Below, one piece after another: positions 25,626-33,271 of a stretch of DNA of 40,364 nt. Position 1 is the first letter of the stretch, and each line of letters opens with the position of its first letter. Position numbers and translations under genes: made by a program. Below the pieces are notes generated by a model that saw nothing but the letters and a program-made list of their open reading frames with translations, searched no databases and was not told where the DNA came from. The DNA is from Vulcanimicrobiota bacterium (GTDB taxonomy: Bacteria > Vulcanimicrobiota > Vulcanimicrobiia > Vulcanimicrobiales > Vulcanimicrobiaceae): the NCBI GenBank assembly GCA_003161435.1, contig PMOS01000028.1, positions 1-40,364 on the forward strand, written 5' to 3'.

Positions 25626-25829
25626 CTAACCGTGCGTGTGACCGGCGTGCTCGTCCTTCGCCACGACTTGCCGGCCGTCGTACGTTCCGCAGAAACCGCA
25701 CACGAAATGCGGTTTCTTCGGCTGGTGGCACTGCGGGCACTCGACCGTCGTCACGGGATTGAGCTTCCAGTTCGCCGCGCGACGGCTACGCGTCTTGGAC
25801 CGGGGAGTCTTCCATTTTGGGTTCGCCAT
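25626..25829 (-). CDS. rpmF: 50S ribosomal protein L32
   Basis: A 67-aa zinc-ribbon ribosomal protein. MANPKWKTPRSKTRSRRAANWKL is the standard bL32 start, and the two zinc pairs CPQC and CGFC are intact, so this is the zinc-binding (C+) form. A His-rich end (DEHAGHTHG) may add metal affinity. The start lies inside the end of the DUF177 gene, a 44-nt overlap. Confidence 0.96.
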   Translation of the reverse strand: MANPKWKTPRSKTRSRRAANWKLNPVTTVECPQCHQPKKPHFVCGFCGTYDGRQVVAKDEHAGHTHG

Positions 25830-26304
25830 GATCGCCTTCCGTTTTCACCGTGGAGGGACAGGTGCACCCGCCCTCCGCGTTCATTTTCCGCCCGCACCGT
25901 TGGCACAGCCCGGGGCACGTTTCGCCGCACGTTAGGACGTAGGGGAGCGCGCTGGTCACGAGTTGTCTCACCAGATCGCCCACGTCCAGGGCCGTGCCGT
26001 TCAGTACGTTGTTCTCGCCGAAGGGGTCGCTCGTTCCGCTCGGCGGATCGAAATGCTCCTCGACTTCGACCATCATCGGGACGACGACGTCGTCCAGACA
26101 CCGGTCGCACGGCCCCCCGACCACCGTCTCGATCGTCCCGCTGATGTCCAGACCCCGGTCGACGCGCCGCACATCGAGGCGAACGTGCGCCGGCTGCGGG
26201 AACGTGAACGTGGAGAACGGCGGAACCTCGAGACGCTCATCGAGGGACACCGGCCGCCCTGCGTGCAGGACCGAGCCGATGTCGATGACCAGTGAAGAAC
26301 CCAT
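25786..26304 (-). CDS. DUF177/YceD family protein, likely rRNA accumulation factor
   Basis: A 172-aa protein of the DUF177 (YceD) family, linked to 23S rRNA accumulation and almost always encoded upstream of rpmF. Seen: IDIGSVLHAGRPVSLDE start, the CDRCLDDVVVPMMVEVEEHF block and the CGETCPGLCQRCG cysteine cluster, followed by a second pair (GGCTC) that suggests a zinc knuckle. I chose the ATG at 26304 over 26340: the promoter on this strand (26352-26380) would start transcription near 26345, almost on the upstream ATG, and the family begins where the internal Met is. Confidence 0.85.
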   Translation of the reverse strand: MGSSLVIDIGSVLHAGRPVSLDERLEVPPFSTFTFPQPAHVRLDVRRVDRGLDISGTIETVVGGPCDRCLDDVVVPMMVEVEEHFDPPSGTSDPFGENNVLNGTALDVGDLVRQLVTSALPYVLTCGETCPGLCQRCGRKMNAEGGCTCPSTVKTEGDHGEPKMEDSPVQDA

Positions 26305-26314
26305 ACCATAGAAC

Positions 26315-26338
26315 GGGGTTCCCCGCGAGGAGAACCCC
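26315..26338 (-). promoter_or_regulatory. Leader hairpin upstream of DUF177-rpmF-fab operon
   Basis: GGGGTTC (26315-26321) and GAACCCC (26332-26338) form a perfect 7-bp stem with a 10-nt loop in the predicted 5' leader, ending 10 nt before the ATG at 26304. It could influence translation or mRNA stability. No riboswitch or ribosomal-protein binding site is recognised. Confidence 0.4.
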
Positions 26339-26351
26339 ATGCAACCGACTC

Positions 26352-26380
26352 ATGGTAGACCACCCCAGGGCCCTTGTCAA
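26352..26380 (-). promoter_or_regulatory. Sigma-70 promoter of DUF177-rpmF-fab-ffh operon
   Basis: On the minus strand: a perfect -35 TTGACA (26380-26375), a 17-nt spacer, and a -10 TACCAT (26357-26352, four of six consensus). It points into DUF177 and the ten-gene minus-strand run, with a predicted start near 26345. The divergent lytic transglycosylase gene begins at 26411. Confidence 0.65.
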
Positions 26381-26410
26381 CGCGACCTGTCGGTGTGAAC
26401 GAGGGGGTGC

Positions 26411-27130
26411 ATGGACACCTCGCTCAGCGTCGCATACGGCCCGGCGATCACCGCCGCCGCGACCCGCCATCACCTTCAGCCTCGCTTGCTCGCGGCCGTC
26501 GCCGCGCAAGAAACCGGCGGGCCGGGCTCCAATTCGGGCCGGAACATTGTCGGTGACGAGGGCCACGGTCACGGTCTGTTCCAAATCGACGACCGCTGGC
26601 ATGCCTTCGCTCGCACCCCGGCAGCCATGGATCCGGCGAAGAACGCCGACTACGCCGCCGGGATGATCGCCTCGAACCTCGACCGCTACGGCGGCGACGT
26701 GCACAAGGCGCTGTCAGCGTACAATACCGGCTCCCCGACCGCGACCGGCACGACGACCGATTGGGGCGACGGGAAGCCGATCGGGTACGCCGACTCGGTC
26801 TTGCGGCACTTCGCGCAGCTCGCCGGCGGACCGGCCGACCCTACGGCGCCGACGCCTGCCGATGCGCGCGACTCGGCGGCGAGCGTCGATGCCCTGCGCG
26901 GCGCGGCCGGCATTCTGTCTTCCGGCACCCAGCTCTCCCCGGGCATCCAGTTCGCTACGAGCAGCCTGAGCCCGGCGACGGGTCAGAGTACATCGAGCAC
27001 ATCTGCCGACCCCTACCCGCCGATGATGATGCCGCTCAACCTCCCCGCGTACAAACCGCTGGCGCAGGTCGACTCTCGCGACCGTGACGTCGCGCCGTCG
27101 CTGGTCGGCGGCGACGACTCGAGCGACTAG
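26411..27130 (+). CDS. Lytic transglycosylase (SLT fold) without visible signal peptide
   Basis: Peptidoglycan-cleaving lysozyme-like enzyme, 239 aa. Seen in residues 5-125: catalytic Glu34 in LLAAVAAQETGG, GHGHGLFQID (the SLT G-L-x-Q motif), NADYAAGMIASNLDRYGGD and the ALSAYNTG substrate motif. The C-terminal 110 residues are Ser/Thr/Pro-rich and likely disordered. There is no signal peptide or anchor; the protein begins MDTSLSVAYGPAITAAATRHHLQ, so export would need a dedicated secretion machine, phage-type lysis or flagellar/type III-like transport. GAGGGGGT just before the ATG is a strong ribosome site. It heads a three-gene module with two small proteins. Confidence 0.85.
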   Translation: MDTSLSVAYGPAITAAATRHHLQPRLLAAVAAQETGGPGSNSGRNIVGDEGHGHGLFQIDDRWHAFARTPAAMDPAKNADYAAGMIASNLDRYGGDVHKALSAYNTGSPTATGTTTDWGDGKPIGYADSVLRHFAQLAGGPADPTAPTPADARDSAASVDALRGAAGILSSGTQLSPGIQFATSSLSPATGQSTSSTSADPYPPMMMPLNLPAYKPLAQVDSRDRDVAPSLVGGDDSSD

Positions 27131-27149
27131 AAAGGACACTCGCAAAACC

Positions 27150-27518
27150 ATGGGCTTCAATCTTCTGAGCGCCGTCGCCGGCGCGGCTCAAGGCGCCGTG
27201 ATGGGCGGCAATCCGTTGACCGTCGGAGCCGGTGCGCTGGCCGGCGGATTCGGCGGCAACACCACTTCGACGACCGGCGGCCTGGGCAACACCGCGCAAG
27301 ACTTCATCAACAGCGGCTATCTCAACGCGACCGAGGCGCTCAACGCGCAGCAGATGCTCTTCCAGCTGCAGGTCCAAGCGCAGTCGCAGCAGTTCGACGA
27401 GATGACGTCGGAGCGCTCAGAGTTGCTGCGCGAGCAGAACGCGCTGCGCGACGTCGCGATGGAACAGCGCAAAGCCGACAACGCGATCACCAAAGAGTTC
27501 ATCAAGTCGATCACCTAG
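27150..27518 (+). CDS. Small Gly-rich protein with coiled-coil tail (module member 1)
   Basis: 122 aa, family not recognised. Residues 1-45 are hydrophobic and glycine-rich (LLSAVAGAAQGAVMGG, GAGALAGGFGGN), like small membrane-active or secreted helper proteins. Residues 60-122 form a Gln/Glu-rich helix ending in ALRDVAMEQRKADNAITKEFIKSIT. This ending is shared with the next gene. ATG 27150 chosen because it follows AGAAAGGA by 11-13 nt and lies past the transglycosylase stop. Cotranscribed with the transglycosylase (19-nt gap). Confidence 0.7.
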   Translation: MGFNLLSAVAGAAQGAVMGGNPLTVGAGALAGGFGGNTTSTTGGLGNTAQDFINSGYLNATEALNAQQMLFQLQVQAQSQQFDEMTSERSELLREQNALRDVAMEQRKADNAITKEFIKSIT

Positions 27519-27521
27519 GCG

Positions 27522-27803
27522 ATGGAGGCCTTGCCGATTCGGCCCCAGACGCCGCACCGTCCACACCGCACTCCCGGCGCGGGCGCGGTGCGCCGTCCGG
27601 CCGCCGCCACGTCCCACGCGGCCGCTGCGGCGCATCCCGCCGTGCCCGTCGATCCGGCGGTCCTCGCCAAGCAGCGTGAGTTCGATCAGATCATGATCCT
27701 GCAAGCCGAGCAAGAACGCGAGGCCAATGCCCTGCGCGACCTCGCGATGCAGCAGATCAAACGCGATGACCAAACGATGAACGAGTGGATCAAACTGATC
27801 TGA
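27522..27803 (+). CDS. Small helical protein sharing C-terminal motif (module member 2)
   Basis: 93 aa. Pro/His/Ala-rich first half (RPQTPHRPHRTP, AAAAAHPAVPVDP), then one helix: LAKQREFDQIMILQAEQEREANALRDLAMQQIKRDDQTMNEWIKLI. The last 29 residues align with the end of the preceding protein (common pattern ALRD-AM-Q-K-D...E-IK-I), so the two small genes are partial paralogues or bind the same partner. Starts 3 nt after the previous stop. No family recognised. Confidence 0.7.
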   Translation: MEALPIRPQTPHRPHRTPGAGAVRRPAAATSHAAAAAHPAVPVDPAVLAKQREFDQIMILQAEQEREANALRDLAMQQIKRDDQTMNEWIKLI

Positions 27804-27956
27804 TCAGTTGAATCTGGCTCTGCATGGCAGCGATCTTTGCCGCCTGCAATGTCGTGCGGCGGCCAACCGCGACCGGAGATCGCGCTGACCCGCTAGTGGC
27901 CGCCCGTTCCGGGCGAGCCCCACGGGGCGAAGCCGGTCGGGCGCGCACTCCGCTCG

Positions 27957-27985
27957 TTGACAAGGGGCCCGCGCTCCCCTAAACT
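27957..27985 (+). promoter_or_regulatory. Sigma-70 promoter for tRNA-Ile
   Basis: Perfect -35 TTGACA (27957-27962), 17-nt spacer, -10 TAAACT (27980-27985). The tRNA begins 21 nt further on, which fits a short 5' leader removed by RNase P. The 150 nt before it (27804-27956) hold no gene I can support. Confidence 0.7.
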
Positions 27986-28006
27986 AAGCTCCGCCGACGG
28001 CCCTGG

Positions 28007-28083
28007 GGGCCATTAGCTCAGTTGGTTAGAGCGCATGCTTGATAAGCATGAGGTCCATGGTTCGAATCCATGATGGCCCACCA
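28007..28083 (+). tRNA. tRNA-Ile (GAT)
   Basis: A 77-nt cloverleaf: acceptor GGGCCAT pairs with ATGGCCC, D-arm TAGCTCAGTTGGTTAGAGC, anticodon stem ATGCT/AGCAT with GAT at 28041-28043, T-loop GGTTCGAATCC, and an encoded CCA end. Isolated, not inside an rRNA operon, unlike the common placement of tRNA-Ile(GAT) in the 16S-23S spacer. Confidence 0.97.
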
Positions 28084-28143
28084 GAAAAACCCGCGCAAGG
28101 GGACGAGGCGCCTCCTACTCCGCAGCCATGAACAACGCTGAGA

Positions 28144-30216
28144 TCACCGCGGCGGGATCGGCGCCATGTCCAGGACCTTCGCGAGGAAGGCGTAGCGGTC
28201 GACGACTTCGTCGATCAGCTTCGCCGTCGGCTTTCCGGCGCCGTGACCGGCTTTCGTCTCGACCTCCAGCAGAATGGGCGCGTCTCCGCCCTGCGCGTGC
28301 TGTAAGGCCGCTGCGAACTTGAACGAGTGGGCCGGAAAGACGCGATCGTCGTGGTCGCCGGTCGTGATGAACGTGGGCGGGTAGCTCACGCCATGGCGAA
28401 GGTTGTGATACGGAGAGTACGCGAGCAGCGTGCGAAACTCGTCGGGATCGTCCGACGAGCCGTAGTCCGACGTCCAGGCCCAACCGATGGTGAAGCGTTG
28501 AAATCGCAACATGTCCATCACGGCAACGGCCGGCAGCGCGGCACCGAACAGTTCGGGGCGCTGCGTCATGCACGCGCCGACGAGCAGACCCCCATTCGAG
28601 GCACCTTGGATCGCCAGTTTCGCCGGCGACGTCCAACTTTGGGAAACCAAATATTCAGCGGCGGCGATAAAGTCGTCGAAGACGTTCTGCTTGCGGTCCT
28701 TGCTCCCGGCTTGGTGCCACGCTTCGCCGTACTCACCGCCGCCGCGCGCGTTGGCAACCGCAAAGATGCCGCCGATCTCGAGCCACACCAGCACGGCCGA
28801 GGAGAACGCCGGCGTGAGCGAGATGTCGAAACCGCCGTAACCATAGAGGATGGCCGGCGCGGTACCGTCGCGCGGCGTGCCCTTCTTGCTCGTCACGATC
28901 ATCGGGATGCGCGTCCCGTCCTTCGAGTGATAAAAGATTTGCTCGCTCTCGAACGCACTCGAGTCCATGCGGATCTGCGGCGCGAACACGCGCATCGACT
29001 GACCGTTAGCGACGTCGTAACGGTAGATCGCCGTGGGTTCGGTATAGCTGGTGTACGCGTAAAACGTCTCGCGCGCGGTCCGCTTCCCTCCGAAGCCGAC
29101 CACGCTGCCAAGCCCCGGCAACGCGACCGCCGAGAGCACCTGACCGGCGAGCGAATAGACCTCCACCTCCGCGCACGCATCACGCAGGTACGAGGCGATG
29201 ATGCGATCGCCGAAGAGCGACGCCGCGTCGAGCCGGTCCTCCGTCTCGGGGACGATCTCCCGCAACGAACGGTCATGGAGCTCGAGCGCAACGACGCGGG
29301 ACCGCGCGGCGTCTTTCGTGGTGAGGAAAAAGAACGTCGCGCCGTCGTTGCCGAGGTACGCGTACCGCGCGTCGCCGTCCGGGATCAGCTCGACGACCGG
29401 ACTGTCGACGGAGAGATCTTTAACGAAGATCGCGTTCTCCGGCGCGCTGCCGCGGCTGGCATCGATCACGAGGTAGCGGCCGTCGTCGCTTGTGGTCGCG
29501 CCGAAGTTCCAGTCTTTGCGATCGCCGCGTTCGTAGACGAGGAGATCGGTCGATTGCGGCGTCCCGATCCGGTGGAAGTACACCTTGTGGAAGTAGTTCG
29601 CTTCCTTGTACTTGCTCTCCGTCGCCGGCTCGTCGTAGCGACTGTAGTAGAAGCCGCTGCCGTCGCGCTTCCAGGAAGCACCGGAGAACTTCGACCAGCG
29701 CACGATGTCCGGCAAGTCCGAACCCGACGCCACGTCGCGGACGCGCCACTCCTGCCAGTCGGAGCCCGACGCGGAGACGCTGTACGCCAGCCGCGTTCCG
29801 TCCTCGCTGAAGGCGGTGGCCGAGAGCGCTACGGTCCCGTCCGGCGAAAGTGTGTTCGGGTCGAGCAACACGCGACCGGGCTCGGCAAGGTCGCGCGTGA
29901 TGTAGAGGACGGCCTGGTTCTGCAAACCGGTGTTGCGGAAGTACGCATACAACTCGCCGGCGCGCTCGGGCACGCCGCGCCGTTCGTAGTCCCAGACTTC
30001 GGTTAGCCGGGCGCGAATCGCCGCGCGCTGCGGAACCATCTCGAGGACCGACTCGGTCAGCGCGTTCTGCTCGTCGATCCAACGGCGCGTCTGCGGTGAG
30101 TCGACATCTTCGAGCCAGCGGTACGGATCAGGGACGAGCGTCCCGAAGTAGTCATCGACCTGGTCGACGCGCGGAGCATCAGGGTATGGAAGCGACTTGG
30201 TGGCGCACGACGGCAT
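28144..30216 (-). CDS. Prolyl oligopeptidase (S9A)
   Basis: Serine peptidase cutting after proline in short peptides, 690 aa, the usual size. Seen: N-terminal LPYPDAPRVDQVDDYFGTLVPDPYRWLEDVDSPQTRRWIDEQN, classic for POP; a propeller domain in the middle; then the alpha/beta hydrolase domain with AILYGYGGFDISLTP, ANARGGGEYGEAWH, catalytic Ser in IQGASNGGLLVGA, Asp in TTGDHDDRVFPAHS and His in TKAGHGAGKP. No signal peptide, so cytoplasmic. Start taken at ATG 30216. The longer frame to 30267 nearly reaches the divergent tRNA-Ala and adds nothing conserved. Confidence 0.93.
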   Translation of the reverse strand: MPSCATKSLPYPDAPRVDQVDDYFGTLVPDPYRWLEDVDSPQTRRWIDEQNALTESVLEMVPQRAAIRARLTEVWDYERRGVPERAGELYAYFRNTGLQNQAVLYITRDLAEPGRVLLDPNTLSPDGTVALSATAFSEDGTRLAYSVSASGSDWQEWRVRDVASGSDLPDIVRWSKFSGASWKRDGSGFYYSRYDEPATESKYKEANYFHKVYFHRIGTPQSTDLLVYERGDRKDWNFGATTSDDGRYLVIDASRGSAPENAIFVKDLSVDSPVVELIPDGDARYAYLGNDGATFFFLTTKDAARSRVVALELHDRSLREIVPETEDRLDAASLFGDRIIASYLRDACAEVEVYSLAGQVLSAVALPGLGSVVGFGGKRTARETFYAYTSYTEPTAIYRYDVANGQSMRVFAPQIRMDSSAFESEQIFYHSKDGTRIPMIVTSKKGTPRDGTAPAILYGYGGFDISLTPAFSSAVLVWLEIGGIFAVANARGGGEYGEAWHQAGSKDRKQNVFDDFIAAAEYLVSQSWTSPAKLAIQGASNGGLLVGACMTQRPELFGAALPAVAVMDMLRFQRFTIGWAWTSDYGSSDDPDEFRTLLAYSPYHNLRHGVSYPPTFITTGDHDDRVFPAHSFKFAAALQHAQGGDAPILLEVETKAGHGAGKPTAKLIDEVVDRYAFLAKVLDMAPIPPR

Positions 30217-30277
30217 AGCCGCATGTGCTCGCCGCAAGGCCCAACGCCACCTGCCCGGCGAACTCACAGTACGGAAC

Positions 30278-30350
30278 GGGGACGTAGCTCAGCTGGTAGA
30301 GCGCCTGCTTTGCAAGCAGGATGTCAGCGGTTCGAGCCCGCTCGTCTCCA
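30278..30350 (+). tRNA. tRNA-Ala (TGC)
   Basis: 73 nt without encoded CCA: acceptor GGGGACG pairs with CGTCTCC (one G-U), D-arm TAGCTCAGCTGGTAGAGC, anticodon stem CCTGC/GCAGG with TGC at 30311-30313, T-arm GCGGTTCGAGCCCGC. Its 3' half reappears as a fragment at 34866-34910. Confidence 0.96.
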
Positions 30351-30359
30351 TACCGACGA

Positions 30360-30384
30360 GAACCGCGTTACAGCGCGGTTCTTT
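30360..30384 (+). terminator. Rho-independent terminator after tRNA-Ala (TGC)
   Basis: Perfect 8-bp stem GAACCGCG/CGCGGTTC with a 6-nt TTACAG loop, followed by TTT. It begins 10 nt after the tRNA. Confidence 0.7.
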
Positions 30385-30450
30385 CATTCCGCCAGGAACC
30401 GAGGGTTTCCCCGGATGTGCGGGGACGGGACAAGGCGGTAGCATCGTGCG

Positions 30451-32061
30451 ATGAGACTGCATGTTGCCGGAGTCTTGGTAGGATCGCTAGCCGCCTCGCT
30501 GGTCGGTGCCGGTTGCGGCCCGAGCGGTACAGCCAACGTCGTCGCTCGGCCAACCGCGACGGCCAGCCCGACGCCGTCCGCTTCGGCAAGCCCGAGCACG
30601 AGCAGTCAAACCATCAGCGTTGGCGGGTCGGTAGCGCCGTTCACGCTCAGCACCATTGCTTCAGGGGTTGCGGCGAGTGGTCAATTCCCCGTTACGACGT
30701 CAGGCAGTGGGACGGTCGTCGTTACCCTGACGTCCACGCAGCCGGGATCGACGACGACGCTGAAGTCGATGCGCAATCGCCGCCTCGACGACATTGGAAC
30801 GACCAACATCAATCCGATTGCGTTTATCATCTTCGACCCGACGACGCTCTTCGATATTTCGTCATTCCCTCAGCTGACGTTCACGATACCACCCGGGATC
30901 GCGGCGCCGAACGGCTATTGGTTAGCGGTCGAAGAAGTAGGATCATCAGATCCGACCATCGGTTGGACTGTCCTTGCCGGACCGGTTCAGGCTTCAGGTG
31001 GAACGGTCAATTTTCCAGGCGCCGTCAAGGTATTCACGTTCACCGGGTCCACCCCATGGATTATTGCGCTCTTCGCGCCCGGCGGCACGTATCCGGCGCC
31101 GACTCCAACCCCGGTGCCGACACCGACGCCGGCACCAACGCCGACTCCCGCGCTGACTCCTACTCCCGGCCCAAGTCACACGCCCTCGATCACCGAATAC
31201 ACGGCCCCGACCGGGAGTGCCGGTCCCACCCTCATCACCAAGGGTCCGGATGGGGCGCTCTGGTTCATCGAGGGCGGCACAATCGGTCGGGTTACCACCT
31301 CCGGCGCGTTCACCGAATTCGCGACTCCGGCGGGCAGCGCACCGAAGGACATCGCCACGGGTCCGGACGGGGCCCTCTGGTTCACCGACAACAGCGGCAA
31401 CACGATCCAGCGGCTGACCACCTCCGGCGTGTTCACTGAATACACGATCCCGACGACACGCAGCTCTCCGTACGGCATCACCGCGGGTCCGGATGGGGCC
31501 CTCTGGTTCACCGAATACGGAGTCGGCAAGATCGGTCGAGTGAACACCTCGGGCGGGTTTAACGAATACACGATCCCGACCGCACGCACCAATCCTCAAG
31601 CCATCACGGTGGGTCCGGATGGGGTCCTCTGGTTCACGGAAAGCAACGTCGCAAACGTCGTCAACAAGATCGGTCGGGTGACGACCACGGGTGTCGTCAC
31701 CGAATACGCGGTCCCGACCGCGAGCAGCCTTGCGGGCATCGCCACAGGCCCGGACGGGGCCCTCTGGTTCACGGAATACAGCGCCAGCAAGATCGGTCGG
31801 GTGACCACCTCGGGTGCTGTCACCGAATACGCGACGCCGACGGCGAACGTCAATCCCGTCTACATCGCCGCAGGTCCGGACGGGGCCCTCTGGTTCACGG
31901 AATTCAACAACGGCAAGATCGGTCGGGTGACCACCTCCGGTGCGATCACCGAATACCCGGTCCCGAGCGGAGGCAGCACGTGGGGCATCACCGCGGGTCC
32001 GGACGCGGCGCTCTGGTTCACGGAACCCGGCTTCAACAAGATCGGTCGAGTTTCTCCGTAG
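30451..32061 (+). CDS. Lipoprotein with seven-bladed Vgb-like beta-propeller
   Basis: 536-aa lipoprotein: signal peptide with lipobox LVGAGC (Cys about residue 22), a Ser/Pro/Thr linker, an Ig-like domain (about 55-210), a PTPTP stalk (about 212-242), then seven repeats of about 40 residues built on GPDGALWFTE...KIGRVTTSGAITEYPVPT. Seven such blades form the propeller of virginiamycin B lyase and streptogramin-lyase-like proteins. Whether the catalytic His and Glu of Vgb are present cannot be judged here; most environmental homologues are probably binding or sensor modules. The blades are unusually alike, also at DNA level. Start ATG 30451. Confidence 0.85.
   Translation: MRLHVAGVLVGSLAASLVGAGCGPSGTANVVARPTATASPTPSASASPSTSSQTISVGGSVAPFTLSTIASGVAASGQFPVTTSGSGTVVVTLTSTQPGSTTTLKSMRNRRLDDIGTTNINPIAFIIFDPTTLFDISSFPQLTFTIPPGIAAPNGYWLAVEEVGSSDPTIGWTVLAGPVQASGGTVNFPGAVKVFTFTGSTPWIIALFAPGGTYPAPTPTPVPTPTPAPTPTPALTPTPGPSHTPSITEYTAPTGSAGPTLITKGPDGALWFIEGGTIGRVTTSGAFTEFATPAGSAPKDIATGPDGALWFTDNSGNTIQRLTTSGVFTEYTIPTTRSSPYGITAGPDGALWFTEYGVGKIGRVNTSGGFNEYTIPTARTNPQAITVGPDGVLWFTESNVANVVNKIGRVTTTGVVTEYAVPTASSLAGIATGPDGALWFTEYSASKIGRVTTSGAVTEYATPTANVNPVYIAAGPDGALWFTEFNNGKIGRVTTSGAITEYPVPSGGSTWGITAGPDAALWFTEPGFNKIGRVSP
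31233..32052 (+). repeat. Tandem blade repeats within Vgb-like gene
   Basis: Seven in-frame units of about 110-125 bp, each with a nearly identical core such as GGTCCGGACGGGGCCCTCTG followed by GTTCAC, e.g. near 31365, 31485, 31605, 31750, 31875 and 31995. This is a coding repeat, not a CRISPR array: units are contiguous and in frame. Confidence 0.8.
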
Positions 32062-32178
32062 AAACGCGCGGGCAAGCAGCCGATCGTACCTAACAATGAT
32101 GCGCGGTGCGTCTATGCGGTTCCCCAGCCGAACGCTTCACCATGCGGAGGAAGCGCCTTGTATGGAGGGCCAGTCCCC

Positions 32179-32799
32179 ATGACCCATCTCCTTGTCGGCA
32201 TCACCATGGCGACGTTGCTCGTGGGCGGCACGACGCCAGCCACGGAACCGACGCCATTGCGCACGATCGTCTACAATGTCACGTCGTCGCGCCATTGTTC
32301 GCCCGCGCAGTTCGGCGACGAGCACGGGACCTTGACCATCGCGATCCTCGCGGCGCACCCGGACCAGACCCTGGTGGCGGACGTCGCGTTCACCGGCGAG
32401 TCGATCGACCAGCCCACCGTTCGGGTCACGATCGCTCGCGACGGAAGTCTGAGCTATAATCCGCCGGGTTCGCCAACCACGCGACTGTGCCCGGAGGTGG
32501 GGTGGATCGTACCGCTGTTGGCGCGTGGCTTCCTAACCGGCGCGCAGATCTCCCCGGGCGCCACGTGGGACATCTCGTACAGTTCGCCCTGGTCCCGTGG
32601 GATCACGTGGTACCGCGTGGTCAAGGTCGACGGTGCGCGCGCCGTCATTGCGATCAACGCCGACCGCGGGTCCCGGAGGCCGACGACCGGCACGATGACG
32701 TACGCGATGGACATCCATTCCCCGATCAGCCTCGAACTCGACAGCCTCTTCGCGCACGTTTCCGCCGATCGCGTCAGCGACAGCTTCGAACGACGCTGA
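32179..32799 (+). CDS. Exported hypothetical protein
   Basis: 206 aa with signal peptide (THLLVGITMATLLVGGTTPA), then a beta-rich domain. Three cysteines are visible in all: one in SRHCSPAQFG and one in TTRLCPEVGW lie in the mature part. No family recognised; the ending (TYAMDIHSPISLELDSL) is typical of secreted beta-sandwich proteins of this phylum. ATG 32179 chosen over a TTG at 32158 because GGAGGG lies 9 nt before it. Confidence 0.7.
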   Translation: MTHLLVGITMATLLVGGTTPATEPTPLRTIVYNVTSSRHCSPAQFGDEHGTLTIAILAAHPDQTLVADVAFTGESIDQPTVRVTIARDGSLSYNPPGSPTTRLCPEVGWIVPLLARGFLTGAQISPGATWDISYSSPWSRGITWYRVVKVDGARAVIAINADRGSRRPTTGTMTYAMDIHSPISLELDSLFAHVSADRVSDSFERR

Positions 32800-32827
32800 C
32801 GCCCCCGCCGCGACCTTGACTGAGCGA

Positions 32828-32876
32828 TCCGCTTGCGAAGCGGAGTTGGGGATCGATCAACGACCGGTCCCCTTTT
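32828..32876. terminator. Candidate terminator between convergent genes
   Basis: Two hairpins in the 85-nt gap between converging genes: TCCGCTT/AAGCGGA with a 3-nt loop (32828-32844), then GGGGA/TCCCC (32848-32872) followed by TTTT. The second reads as a plus-strand terminator. Confidence 0.45.
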
Positions 32877-32884
32877 CCTGTCGG

Positions 32885-33271
32885 CTAGCTCGGGAGCGGG
32901 TCCCAGTTGCCGGTCATGCCGGTGAATTGCCAGTGGTGCTCGCCGTCGCGGCCACGGTAGTCGCCGGCGTACTTGAGCGACTGCCCCGTGCACATCGTCA
33001 GGAACTTCGGATAGCTCGCACCCCAATCCGAACGTAGGACGATGATCCGCCAGCCGGTGACGTCTTCGTGTTCGGTTTGCGCTTTGTAGAGCGTACAATC
33101 GTCGAGGCCGAAGATCAACGGCGCTCCGTTCTTCTGCGGCGGCGTTCGCAGCACGCGGTCGCCGAACCGCTGCTGGTCCGATGACGAGAGCGCGTACGGC
33201 ACGTGCGGCGCGCAGCTCGCCGACGTTGCGGCGACGATAACGGCCGCCCAAACCGTGCGCACCTGCGTCAC
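32885..33271 (-). CDS. Small lipoprotein, hypothetical
   Basis: 128-aa putative lipoprotein: short signal peptide with a lipobox-like SASC (Cys about residue 20), then a domain with two further cysteines (GLDDCTLY, LTMCTGQ) and an aromatic-rich end (HHWQFTGMTGNWDPLPS). No family recognised. The GTG start at 33271 overlaps the stop of the upstream serine hydrolase (GTGA), so the two are coupled. Confidence 0.65.
   Translation of the reverse strand: MTQVRTVWAAVIVAATSASCAPHVPYALSSSDQQRFGDRVLRTPPQKNGAPLIFGLDDCTLYKAQTEHEDVTGWRIIVLRSDWGASYPKFLTMCTGQSLKYAGDYRGRDGEHHWQFTGMTGNWDPLPS

Noticed and set aside
28327..30006. A 559-codon plus-strand frame opposite the prolyl oligopeptidase
   Set aside because: Shadow frame; the oligopeptidase on the minus strand has a complete catalytic triad.
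31233..32052. Regularly spaced repeats that might be read as a CRISPR array
   Set aside because: The units are contiguous, in frame and code for propeller blades; there are no unique spacers or cas genes.
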